From: Acidovorax carolinensis
GTDB lineage: Bacteria > Pseudomonadota > Gammaproteobacteria > Burkholderiales > Burkholderiaceae_C
Direction of reading: 5' to 3'
Assembly (NCBI RefSeq): GCF_002157145.1
Contig: NZ_CP021361.1
Span: 806,001-870,000, forward strand
Length of the DNA stretch: 64,000 nucleotides
The stretch's first letter is position 1; every line of letters begins with the position of its first letter. The notes under the pieces were generated by a model, which was given only the letters and a program-made list of their open reading frames with translations, did no database searches and had not been told where the DNA came from. Shown in pieces: positions 34,399 to 42,884 of this stretch. The position numbers and the translations under genes are program-made.

Positions 34399-35403
34399 TT
34401 ATTCGGCTTTGATCTTTTGTGAATTGATCACCGCGCCCAGCACGCGCGTATCGGTCTGGATGCGCTTGGCCAGTCCCTCGGCGGTCGTGCCCGTCACCTG
34501 CCAGCCTTGTTGAAACAGCTTGTCGCGCACCTCGGGGTTGCGGGCGATTTCGCTGAACAGCGCCGACAGGCGCGCCACTACGGGCTTGGGCAGCGACCGG
34601 GGCGCGGCCACCGCGTTCCAGATTTCGAGGTTGAAGTCTTTCACGCCCGCCTCGGCCAGGCTGGGGACTTCGGGCACCAGGGTGCTGCGTCCGCTGGAGG
34701 TGACGCCCAGCACGCGCAGCTTGCCCGCGCGGGCCTGCGCTGCCGCCATGGCCGGAGGCAACAGGGCCAGCTGGATCTGGCCGCCGATGATGGCGTTGAT
34801 GACCTGCGGATTGCCCGGATACGGCACATGCACCGGGTGGATGCCGGCCTTGGCTTTGAGCAGTTCCATGCCGATGTGCGCCACCGTGCCCACACCCGGC
34901 GTGCCATAGCTCCAGCGGTCGCCGCTGGCGCGTGCGGCGGCTAAGAACTCGTTTGCGGTTGCCCCCGGCGCGTTGGCAGGGGCCGCCAGGGCCAGCGGGG
35001 CCGTGGCGATCAGGCTGATGGGGCTCAGGTCCTTGAGCGGGTCGTAATTGATCTTGGGGTTGATGAGTTTGGCAATCGTCAGGTTGCCATTGATCATGAT
35101 GCCCAGGGTGTGGTCGTCGGTGGCGTTGGCCACGGCGTCGGCGGCAATGTTGCCACCCGCACCCACCTTGTTTTCCACAATCACCGGTTGCCCCAGGGCT
35201 TTGGCCAGTGGCTCGGCCAGGGTGCGCGCCACCAGGTCGGGTGACGACCCACCCGGAAAACCCACCACGAGCTTCACCGGCTTGCTCGGCCAGCCCGGTG
35301 TTGCTTGGGGCAAGGGGGCTGCGTTGGATTGGGCAAGGGCAGGGCCGGACGCGGCGGCGAGGGCCAGCACCAGTGCAGCGCGACGCAGGGGGGATGGGGT
35401 CAT
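34399..35403 (-). CDS. Bug/TctC family periplasmic substrate-binding protein
   Basis: A 334-residue tripartite tricarboxylate receptor. Signal peptide MTPSPLRRAALVLALA with cleavage near ALAQ, then WPSKPVKLVVGFPGGSSPD and VENKVGAGGNIAAD, both family hallmarks. The start at 35403 is chosen because it begins directly at the signal peptide. The nearest genes are unrelated (SCO, rpoH), so the ligand is unknown. Confidence 0.9.
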   Translation of the reverse strand: MTPSPLRRAALVLALAAASGPALAQSNAAPLPQATPGWPSKPVKLVVGFPGGSSPDLVARTLAEPLAKALGQPVIVENKVGAGGNIAADAVANATDDHTLGIMINGNLTIAKLINPKINYDPLKDLSPISLIATAPLALAAPANAPGATANEFLAAARASGDRWSYGTPGVGTVAHIGMELLKAKAGIHPVHVPYPGNPQVINAIIGGQIQLALLPPAMAAAQARAGKLRVLGVTSSGRSTLVPEVPSLAEAGVKDFNLEIWNAVAAPRSLPKPVVARLSALFSEIARNPEVRDKLFQQGWQVTGTTAEGLAKRIQTDTRVLGAVINSQKIKAE

Positions 35404-35451
35404 CAGAAACTTCTCCGGTCTGGGCGGGTGCTCGAAGCATTGCGGGCACCC

Positions 35452-35483
35452 AAAAAAAAAGCGCGCAACCGCAGTTGCGCGCT
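35452..35483 (-). terminator. Rho-independent terminator of rpoH
   Basis: On the minus strand, AGCGCGCAAC, a 4-nt loop and GTTGCGCGCT form a perfect 10-bp stem, followed by nine T residues. It is 52 nt after the rpoH stop codon. Confidence 0.9.
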
Positions 35484-35534
35484 GAATTATCCCTGCCGCC
35501 CGCGCTTGTGTATGCACTCGCGAGCGGGCACCGC

Positions 35535-36476
35535 TCAGGCGTAGTCGGCCAAGGCGGTTTTCATTTTCTTCATGGCGGCCACCTCGATCTGGCGAATGCG
35601 CTCGGCGCTCACGCCATAGACAGCGGCCAGGTCGTGCAGCGTCATGCCGCCGCTGCCATCGTCGTTCACCTTGAGCCAGCGCTCTTCCACGATGCGGCGG
35701 CTGCGCTCGTCCAGGCTGGCCAGCGCCGTGGCAATGCCATCGGTCGCCAGTTCATCGCGCTGGCGCGACTCGATCATTGCGGTGGGCTCGTGCGAGGCAT
35801 CGGCCAGGTAGGCAATGGGGCCAAAGGCCTGCTCGCCATCGTCCGATGGGGCGGGGTCGAGCAGCACATCACCGCCCGCCATGCGGGTTTCCATCTCGAT
35901 GACTTCTTCGCGCTTGACGTTCAGTTGCGCCGCGACCGAGTCGATTTCGTGGTCAGAGAGGGTGTCTCGGTGCGTGCCGGCATCGGCTGCCGCCGCATCG
36001 GCCTTGAAACCCTGCTTCATGGACCGCAGATTGAAGAACAGCTTGCGCTGCGCCTTGGTGGTGGCCACCTTCACCATGCGCCAGTTCTTCAGGATGTATT
36101 CGTGGATCTCGGCCTTGATCCAGTGCATGGCGTAGCTCACCAGGCGCACGCCCTGGTCGGGGTCGAAACGCTTGACGGCCTTCATCAGGCCTACGTTGCC
36201 TTCCTGGATCAGGTCACCATGGGGCAGGCCGTAGCCAAGGTACTGGCGCGCGATCGATACCACGAGGCGCAGGTGCGACATCACCAGCCGGCCGGCGGCA
36301 TCCACATCGTTGTTGTCGCGCAGCTGGCGGGCATAGGTCTGCTCTTCCTCATGGGTGAGCAGGGGCAAGCGGTTGACGGCCGAGATATAGGCGTCCAGGT
36401 TGCCCAAGGGGGGCACCAGCGCCCAAGGGTTGGCGGGTGCCAAAGTCGTCGTTGCGGTTCCAGATGGAAGTTTCAT
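35535..36476 (-). CDS. rpoH: RNA polymerase sigma factor RpoH (sigma-32)
   Basis: Heat-shock sigma factor of 313 residues. Region 2 contains HLRLVVSIARQYLGYGLPHGDLIQEGNVGLMKAV and region 2.4 VSYAMHWIKAEIHEYI. The RpoH box QRKLFFNLR follows, and region 4 ends the protein with a helix-turn-helix (LHDLAAVYGVSAERIRQIE). The N-terminus MKLPSG is the only start in frame. A perfect CIRCE element lies 31 bp upstream of the start codon, so the repressor HrcA probably controls this gene. Confidence 0.96.
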   Translation of the reverse strand: MKLPSGTATTTLAPANPWALVPPLGNLDAYISAVNRLPLLTHEEEQTYARQLRDNNDVDAAGRLVMSHLRLVVSIARQYLGYGLPHGDLIQEGNVGLMKAVKRFDPDQGVRLVSYAMHWIKAEIHEYILKNWRMVKVATTKAQRKLFFNLRSMKQGFKADAAAADAGTHRDTLSDHEIDSVAAQLNVKREEVIEMETRMAGGDVLLDPAPSDDGEQAFGPIAYLADASHEPTAMIESRQRDELATDGIATALASLDERSRRIVEERWLKVNDDGSGGMTLHDLAAVYGVSAERIRQIEVAAMKKMKTALADYA

Positions 36477-36506
36477 TCCGGGAATCCTTTCCTCTAAGCC
36501 TTCATG

Positions 36507-36533
36507 TTAGCACTCCGTTGGAGGGAGTGCTAA
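36507..36533. promoter_or_regulatory. CIRCE operator (HrcA site) upstream of rpoH
   Basis: TTAGCACTC, nine bases, then GAGTGCTAA: an exact match to the CIRCE consensus. It lies between rpoH and cutA, 31 bp from the rpoH start and 173 bp from cutA, so rpoH is the likely target. Confidence 0.93.
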
Positions 36534-36705
36534 GCCCGGAGTTCCCGTCCGGTTGTTCCGAAGTGCGTTGTTTCAAAAATATGATTCAAAATGTCACTTT
36601 ATGCAATGCCATCAAGCGCTATAAGCTATTTATAAGTGAGCGAATAACGCCCTGTTTACACTGCCTTGAGTCCCTTTGGCAGGCAGGAGTTCCAAGGAGT
36701 CGCCT

Positions 36706-37071
36706 ATGGCAGAACAGATCGATGCCCAGGCACTGAACATGGTCACCACCACCGTGGCCAGCGCGGCGGATGCGCGCCGGCTGGCGCAGGCCATTGTGCA
36801 GGCGCGGCTGGCGGCCTGCGTGCAGGTGGAAGTCATCACCTCGCATTACCACTGGCAGGGCGCCTTGCAGGAGGAGCAGGAATGGCGGCTGGTGTGCAAG
36901 ACCCTGCCGCGCGCCACCGGGGCCTTGCTGGCGCTGCTGGAGTCGCTGCACCCTTACACCGTGCCACAACTGGTGGTGCAGACCCTGCAGGCCACGCCGG
37001 CCTATGTGCGCTGGGTGCACGGCGAGGTGACCACCGGGGACGGGGTTGCGCACGCGGCAGGCGGCGGGTGA
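36706..37071 (+). CDS. cutA: Divalent cation tolerance protein CutA
   Basis: A 121-residue CutA1-type protein (trimeric, cytosolic, linked to copper tolerance). It has TTVASAADARRLAQAIVQARLAACVQV near the N-terminus and the HPYTVPQLVV motif. AAGGAG is 6 nt before the ATG at 36706; an in-frame start 30 nt upstream was rejected. It is convergent with ftsY. Confidence 0.9.
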   Translation: MAEQIDAQALNMVTTTVASAADARRLAQAIVQARLAACVQVEVITSHYHWQGALQEEQEWRLVCKTLPRATGALLALLESLHPYTVPQLVVQTLQATPAYVRWVHGEVTTGDGVAHAAGGG

Positions 37072-37151
37072 AGCGCGGAAAACCGCAAGGGCTCCTTGAC
37101 CCCGGTGCCGCCCGCTCGTTTCGGGGCGGGTGGCATGCACGGGCGTGGGCC

Positions 37152-38495
37152 TCAGGTCAGCAGGGCCTGCGCAAATTCGCGGGCGTTGAAGGTTTCCAGG
37201 TCTTCGAGCTTTTCGCCCACGCCGATGAAATACACCGGAATGGGCCGTTCCTGCGCAATGGCCGCCAGCACCCCGCCCTTGGCCGTGCCGTCGAGCTTGG
37301 TCACGATCAGGCCGGTGAGCTGCAGCGCGTCATCAAACGAGCGCACCTGGGCCAGCGCGTTCTGGCCGGTGTTGCCGTCAATCACCAGCAGCACCTCGTG
37401 CGGGGCAGTGGCATCGGCCTTGGTGACCACGCGGCGGATCTTCTTCAGCTCTTCCATCAGGTGCAACTGCGTCGGCAGGCGGCCCGCCGTGTCCACCAGC
37501 ACCACATCCTTGCCGCGCGCCTTGCCGGCGGTGACGGCGTCAAAGCTCACGGCGGCGGGGTCGCCGCCTTCCTGGCTGACGATTTCGACCGTATTGCGAT
37601 CGGCCCAGACGCCGAGCTGTTCGCGCGCCGCAGCACGAAAGGTGTCCGCCGCGGCCAGCAGCACGCTGGCCCCTTCGTTGGCCAGGTGCCGGGTGAGTTT
37701 GCCGATCGAGGTGGTCTTGCCCGCGCCATTGACGCCCGCCACCATGATCACGGTGGGTGTGTGCTCGCCGATGACCAGGGCCTTCTCCAGTGGCCGCAGC
37801 AGGTCGGCCAGTGCATCGGCCAGCAGCCCTTTGACGGCGGCGGGATCGGTGGTCTTGGTTTCCTTGACGCGGCGCTTGAGGTCGGTCAGCAGCCACTGCG
37901 TGGCCTTGACGCCGGTGTCGGCTAGCAGCAGGGCCTCTTCCAGCTCTTCATACAGCGCATCGTCGATCTGGGTTCCGGTGAACACGGTGGCGATGCTCGA
38001 GCCCGTCTTGCGCAGGCCCGCCTTGAGGCGGTTGAGCCAGCCGGTGCGTTCAGCAGGCGTGGGCGGTTCTGCTGCCGGTGACGGTGACGGTGACGGGGCC
38101 GCCGGCAAGGGCGGTGCGGTTACGGCGATGGGCTTGGCCGCGACCACCACCACCGGCGGCGCGGGCGTCGGCTCAGGCGCAGACACCGGCACGGTGGCCG
38201 GTGGCGGCGCACCTAACGGGCTGGCTTGCGGCGCGGGCACGGGCGGCTTGGCAGCGAAGGGGTTGCGCAGCCAGCCCAAGCCTCCGCTGGCCGCCGGTGG
38301 GGCCATGGGGGCCGCTGGGGGCGCGGTGGTAGAGGCGGGCTCGGGCCATGGCGCCGGCGCGGCAGCAGCCTGCTGCGCGGGCGCTATGGCCGCCGGTGGC
38401 GCGGACGGAACATCCGGCACAGCAGGGGTTGCAGGCGCAGCCGCAGCGGGCTGCGCGGGCGTGGGGGCGGGTTTTTTCTTGAAAAAACTGAACAT
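37152..38495 (-). CDS. ftsY: Signal recognition particle receptor FtsY
   Basis: GTPase (447 residues) that docks SRP-ribosome complexes at the membrane for co-translational insertion. An acidic A region is replaced here by an Ala/Pro-rich segment (about 8-150). The N domain begins near GWLNRLKAGLRKTG and the G domain has GVNGAGKTTSIGKL, DTAGRL and TKLDGTAKGG. The start MFSFFKKK was chosen; the frame stays open much further upstream but that part is antisense to the M16 gene. It is divergent from the M16 gene with 28 bp between. Confidence 0.95.
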   Translation of the reverse strand: MFSFFKKKPAPTPAQPAAAAPATPAVPDVPSAPPAAIAPAQQAAAAPAPWPEPASTTAPPAAPMAPPAASGGLGWLRNPFAAKPPVPAPQASPLGAPPPATVPVSAPEPTPAPPVVVVAAKPIAVTAPPLPAAPSPSPSPAAEPPTPAERTGWLNRLKAGLRKTGSSIATVFTGTQIDDALYEELEEALLLADTGVKATQWLLTDLKRRVKETKTTDPAAVKGLLADALADLLRPLEKALVIGEHTPTVIMVAGVNGAGKTTSIGKLTRHLANEGASVLLAAADTFRAAAREQLGVWADRNTVEIVSQEGGDPAAVSFDAVTAGKARGKDVVLVDTAGRLPTQLHLMEELKKIRRVVTKADATAPHEVLLVIDGNTGQNALAQVRSFDDALQLTGLIVTKLDGTAKGGVLAAIAQERPIPVYFIGVGEKLEDLETFNAREFAQALLT

Positions 38496-38523
38496 TGGCA
38501 GGTACTTAGAATCACTCCATTCT

Positions 38524-39980
38524 ATGAAACGTGCTTTCACCCTCCTGGGCCTGCTGGCCTGCCTGAGTGCCGGGGCGCAAACCCCTGCTTCCACCACCCT
38601 GTCCACAACCGCTTCAGCCAGCCCGTCGACGGCCCTGCCTGCACAGGCGGCCACCGCATCGGGGCGCAGCAATTCACGCTGTCCAACGGCATGCAGCTCA
38701 TCGTGCAGCCCGACCGGCGCGCGCCCACGGCCATGCACATGGTGTGGCTGCGCGTGGGTTCCATGGACGAGGTCGATGGCACCTCGGGCGTGGCCCATGT
38801 GCTCGAACACATGATGTTCAAGGGCAGCAAGACCGTGCCGCCGGGCGAGTTTTCGCGCCGCGTGGCGGCCTTGGGTGGCCAGGAGAACGCCTTCACCAGC
38901 CGCGACTACACCGGCTACTACCAGCAGATTCCGGCCAACCGGCTCGAAGACGTGATGCGCCTGGAGGCCGACCGGTTTGCGCACAACCAGTGGCCCGACG
39001 CCGAGTTCAAGAAAGAAATCGAGGTCGTCAAGGAAGAGCGCCGCATGCGCACCGAAGACCAGCCCCGTGCCGTGCTGGCCGAGCAGCTTTTTGCCGCCAC
39101 CTACCTGGCCTCGCCCTACCGCCGCCCGGTGGTGGGCTGGATGAGCGACCTCGATGCCATGACGCCCGATGATGTGCGCAATTTCCACCGCCAGTGGTAT
39201 GTGCCCGGCAACGCGGCGGTGGTGGTGGCCGGCGATGTGGATGTGGCCCAGGTCCGCAAGCTGGCCGAAAAATACTATGGCCGCCTGCCGGCCCGCGCCG
39301 TGCCTGCGCGCAAACCGCGCGCCGAACCCGCCCAGCAGGGCCTGCGCCGCATTGCCGTCAAGGCACCGGCCGAGCAGGCCTATGTGGCCCTGGCGTTTCG
39401 CGTGCCCAGCATGGACCGGGTCGAGAAACTCACCGACGGCGATCGCGATGCCCTGGCGTTGATGGTGCTGTCGGCCGTGCTCAGTGGCTACGACGGTGCA
39501 CGCCTGGAGCGCGCCCTGAGCCAGGGCCCGCAGCGCGTGGCCGACAGTGCCGGCAGCTCGGCCATGGTGACGGGGCGTGGCCCCAGCCTGTTCCTGCTCA
39601 GCGGCGTGCCCGCCGAAGGCAAGACGGCGCAGCAGGTCGAGGAAGCCCTGCGCGCCGAAGTGGCCCGCGTGGCCCGCGAGGGCGTGAGCGAGGCCGAGTT
39701 GTCGCGCGTCAAGACCCAGTGGATTGCCTCCACCGTGTACCAGCGCGACTCGGTGCACGGTCAGGCCCAGGACCTGGGCAGCAACTGGGTGCAGGGCCTG
39801 CCGCTGGATGCGGAAGAGCGCCTGCTGGCCCTGCTGCGCACCGTGACGCCCGAGCAGGTGCAGCAGGTGGCGGCCCGGTATTTTGGCGACGACCAGCTCA
39901 CGGTGGCCACGCTGCTGCCGCAGCCGCTCGATGCCAAGCCCGCACGCCCCGCGCCGGCCGCCGGCGCCACGCGCCACTGA
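38524..39980 (+). pseudogene. M16 family zinc peptidase (active type), frameshifted
   Basis: Pitrilysin-type peptidase split between two frames. The first frame from 38524 encodes a signal peptide (MKRAFTLLGLLACLSAGAQT) and a Ser/Thr/Ala linker. The rest, from AQQFTLSNGMQLIVQPDRR, lies in another frame and carries the zinc motif HVLEH. One additional G in the run at 38661-38664 joins them into a 485-residue protein, so one missing base is the simplest explanation. It is the presumed active partner of the M16-type gene that follows. Confidence 0.85.
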
Positions 39981-40001
39981 ATCCGCACCGTGAGGCATTG
40001 C

Positions 40002-41363
40002 ATGATTACTATGAAAAAAATAGCTGCTAGCGCTTTATTGATAAGCGCTGGTGCCCTGTTTGGTGCCAGTCCTGCCTGGGCCTTGCTGCCCATCCAGCAC
40101 TGGACCGAAGCCAATGGCGCCCAGGTCTGGCTGGTGGAAAGCCCCGTCATCCCCATGGTGGATGTGCAGATCGACTTTGACGCCGGCAGCCGCCGCGACC
40201 CGGCCGAACAGGCCGGCCTGGCCAGTGCCGTGGCCTCGATGGCCTCCAAGGGCGTGCTGGCCATGGCGGGCGAGGGTGCTGCGCCGCCGCTCGACGAAAA
40301 CGCGCTGGGCGAGGCCTGGGCCGACCTGGGCGCCAGCTTTGACGCCAGCGCCGGCAGCGATGCGCTGCATTTTTCGCTGCGCTCCCTGACCGACCCCGCG
40401 CTGCTGCAACGCGCCGCTATGCTGGCCGCCCGCCAGATGGGCGAGCCCAGCTGGCCGGCCGATATCTGGCAGCGCGAACGTGCCCGATGGAGCGCCAGTA
40501 TCAAGGAATCGCGCACGCGTCCCGCCACCGTGGCGGGCGAAGCCTTTGCCAGCGCGGTGTATGGCAGCCACCCTTACGGCTACCGGGCCACCGAGGACAC
40601 GCTGGCGCGCATCGACGTGGCCGACATGCAGGCCTTTCATGCGCGCAGCATTGCCGCCTGCCGCGCCCGCGTGAGCATCGTGGGTGCCGTCAACCGCGCC
40701 CAGGCGCAGACGCTGGTGGCCACGCTGCTGTCGCGCCTGCCGCCGCGCACGGTGGCCGAATGCGCGCCGCTGCCGGCCGTGCCCGAAGTGGCGGCGCTCG
40801 CCGCACCGGCCGAGCAGCGCATCCCCTTTGCCTCGGCCCAGGCCCATGTGCTGATCGGCCAGCCAGGCTTTGCGCGCCGCGACCCCGACTTTCTGGCGCT
40901 GCTGGTGGGCAACCACATTCTGGGCGGCGGCGGCTTCACCTCGCGCCTGACCAGTGAGGTGCGCGAAAAGCGCGGCCTGAGCTACAGCGTGTACAGCGGC
41001 TTTGCGCCCGGCCTGCATGCGGGTGCCTTCACCATCGGCCTGCAGACCCGGCCTGACCAGGCCGCGCAGGCCGTGCAGGTCTCGCGCGACGTGCTGGCCC
41101 GCTTTGTGCGCGAAGGCCCCACCGAGGCCGAGCTGCGCGCCGCCAAGGACAACCTGATCGGCGGCTTTGCGCTGCGCATCGACAGCAACCGCAAGTTGCT
41201 GGGCAACGTGGCCAACATCGCCTGGAACGGGCTGCCGCTCGACTACCTGGACCACTGGACAAAGCGGGTCGAGGCGCTCACCGTGACCGACATCCGCGCC
41301 GCCATGGCGCGCAAGCTGCAGCCCGAGCGCATGGTTACCGTGGTCGTGGGAGGCCAGCCATGA
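40002..41363 (+). CDS. M16 family peptidase-like protein lacking the zinc motif
   Basis: A 453-residue M16 homologue with a signal peptide ending near SPAWA. The HxxEH motif is absent: the equivalent region reads AGLASAVASMASKG. It keeps the M16 C-terminal signature (SREVREKRGLSYSV-like: SEVREKRGLSYSVYSGF). It is expected to pair with the active M16 peptidase upstream, as in bacterial two-subunit M16 proteins. The ATG at 40002 follows GAGG by 6 nt; an ATG at 40011 is an alternative. K6 to A16 are encoded by a palindromic repeat. Confidence 0.88.
   Translation: MITMKKIAASALLISAGALFGASPAWALLPIQHWTEANGAQVWLVESPVIPMVDVQIDFDAGSRRDPAEQAGLASAVASMASKGVLAMAGEGAAPPLDENALGEAWADLGASFDASAGSDALHFSLRSLTDPALLQRAAMLAARQMGEPSWPADIWQRERARWSASIKESRTRPATVAGEAFASAVYGSHPYGYRATEDTLARIDVADMQAFHARSIAACRARVSIVGAVNRAQAQTLVATLLSRLPPRTVAECAPLPAVPEVAALAAPAEQRIPFASAQAHVLIGQPGFARRDPDFLALLVGNHILGGGGFTSRLTSEVREKRGLSYSVYSGFAPGLHAGAFTIGLQTRPDQAAQAVQVSRDVLARFVREGPTEAELRAAKDNLIGGFALRIDSNRKLLGNVANIAWNGLPLDYLDHWTKRVEALTVTDIRAAMARKLQPERMVTVVVGGQP
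40017..40058 (+). repeat. Palindromic repeat forming the M16 signal-peptide core
   Basis: AAATAGCTGCTA followed by GCGCTTTATTGATAAGCGC (40030-40048, two differences from the typical core) is read in frame as IAASALLISA. The frame and strand are the same as in the SCO gene. Confidence 0.85.
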
Positions 41364-42052
41364 GCCGTTCCAACCTGCGCCTGGAATCCCTGCCCGGCGG
41401 CCGCCTGGCCCGTCCCGCCAGGAACATCCCAGCGGCAGAGCCCGACGCCAAAGAAACCAAGAACAGCGTCAAGAAAGACGCAGCCCCCAAGGGTGCGGGC
41501 GAAATCCGCATCATCGGCGGCCAGTGGAAGCGCACGCGCCTGCCCGTGGCCCAGCGCCCGGGCCTGCGCCCCACGCCCGACCGTGTGCGCGAAACCCTGT
41601 TCAATTGGCTGGGCCAGGACCTTACCGGCTGGCATTGCCTCGATGCGTTTGCCGGCACCGGCGCACTGGGGCTGGAGGCCGCCTCGCGCGGCGCCACCGC
41701 CGTGCAGCTGGTCGAAAACGAGGCCGCCCTGGTGGCCCAGTTGCACAAGCTGCAGCAACGCCTGGCGGCCACTGCGGTGCGCGTGCAGCGCGGCGACGGC
41801 ATTGCCGCGCTCAAGCATGCCGCCCCTGGCAGCCTGCACCTGGTGCTGCTGGACCCGCCATTTGACAGCACCCTGTTCGAGCCCGCCCTGCAGGCCGCAG
41901 CCCAGGCGGTGGCCGAGGACGGCTGTGTATATCTGGAGGCCCCGCTGGCCTGGACCGACGAGGCGCTGGCCCCGTTAGGGCTGGCCGTGCATCGCCACCT
42001 GAAGGCTGGCGCGGTGCATGCGCATTTGCTAAAGCGGCGACCGAAAGAGTGA
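41360..42052 (+). CDS. rsmD: 16S rRNA (guanine(966)-N2)-methyltransferase
   Basis: A 230-residue RsmD, which methylates G966 of 16S rRNA in the 30S head. It has RIIGGQWKRTRLPV, the SAM motif LDAFAGTGALGLEAASRGA and the catalytic LDPPF. The N-terminal 45 residues are a charged extension beyond the usual family start. It overlaps the M16 gene by 4 nt (ATGA). Confidence 0.92.
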   Translation: MSRSNLRLESLPGGRLARPARNIPAAEPDAKETKNSVKKDAAPKGAGEIRIIGGQWKRTRLPVAQRPGLRPTPDRVRETLFNWLGQDLTGWHCLDAFAGTGALGLEAASRGATAVQLVENEAALVAQLHKLQQRLAATAVRVQRGDGIAALKHAAPGSLHLVLLDPPFDSTLFEPALQAAAQAVAEDGCVYLEAPLAWTDEALAPLGLAVHRHLKAGAVHAHLLKRRPKE

Positions 42053-42077
42053 CTTTGCAGTGCCAGTTTGCTATCGT

Positions 42078-42117
42078 ATAAATAGCTGATTGCGCTTATT
42101 GGATAAGCGCTAGAGCC
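42078..42117 (+). repeat. Palindromic repeat copy between rsmD and coaD
   Basis: The core GCGCTTATTGGATAAGCGC is at 42092-42110 with AATAGCTGATT on its left and TAGAGCC on its right. The 224-bp intergenic gap has no gene. Confidence 0.75.
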
Positions 42118-42276
42118 TCATTTGGCACAAAGTCAAGGGGTGCGGGCACTGCGGCGCTTTGGCGTGCTGCAGTGCACTGCATAATGCGCCCACGCGGCCC
42201 GGCAGGCCTGCCGTGGCGATGACCATGTCCACCAGCCGGGGCCAACGTTCCTCTGCCCACCAGAAAGCCCCAGCCC

Positions 42277-42777
42277 ATGGCCCACAATGTGCTCGCCGTT
42301 TACCCCGGAACTTTCGACCCCATCACCCTGGGGCATGAAGATCTGGTGCGCCGCGCGGCGCAACTGTTCGACCGGGTGATCGTGGCCGTGGCCATTGCCC
42401 ACCACAAAAAAACAATGTTCAGCCTGGATGAGCGCATGGACATGGCGCGCGAGGCGCTGCGCGACTGCCCGCAGGTGAGCGTCGAGCCTTTCGATGGCCT
42501 GGTGACCGCGTTCACCGCCGCGCGCGGCGGCACGGCCATGCTGCGAGGCCTGCGCTCGGGCACCGATTTCGACTACGAATTTCAGCTGGCGGGCATGAAC
42601 CGCGCGCTGGTGCCGCACATCGAGACGGTGTTCCTCACACCCGGCAGCCAGCACCAGTTCATCAGCAGCACGCTGGTGCGCGAAATTGCCACGCTGGGCG
42701 GCGATGTGGCGCAGTTTGTTTCGCCCGTGGTGCACGAGCACCTGATGCGCAGGCTCCAGCGTACAGCCGCCGTCTGA
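42277..42777 (+). CDS. coaD: Pantetheine-phosphate adenylyltransferase
   Basis: A 166-residue hexameric nucleotidyltransferase (PPAT) that forms dephospho-CoA from 4'-phosphopantetheine and ATP. The N-terminal YPGTFDPITLGHEDL carries the HIGH-like motif (T-x-G-H) and the second signature is ISSTLVREIA. It follows rsmD in conserved order. Confidence 0.95.
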   Translation: MAHNVLAVYPGTFDPITLGHEDLVRRAAQLFDRVIVAVAIAHHKKTMFSLDERMDMAREALRDCPQVSVEPFDGLVTAFTAARGGTAMLRGLRSGTDFDYEFQLAGMNRALVPHIETVFLTPGSQHQFISSTLVREIATLGGDVAQFVSPVVHEHLMRRLQRTAAV

Positions 42778-42884
42778 TTCCATTTGTAGTTCACCCGCGT
42801 AGGTGGTGGTTCGCCAGATCGTGCTGCAGCACTGCCTGCGGGTGCGTGCCTGGACACGCGTGATTTGGAAACGGAATGAGCGTC

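Noticed and set aside
38496..39998. Long open frame upstream of ftsY on the minus strand, which would extend FtsY to 948 residues
   Set aside because: It is antisense to the M16 peptidase with clear family motifs, and FtsY has a natural start at 38495.
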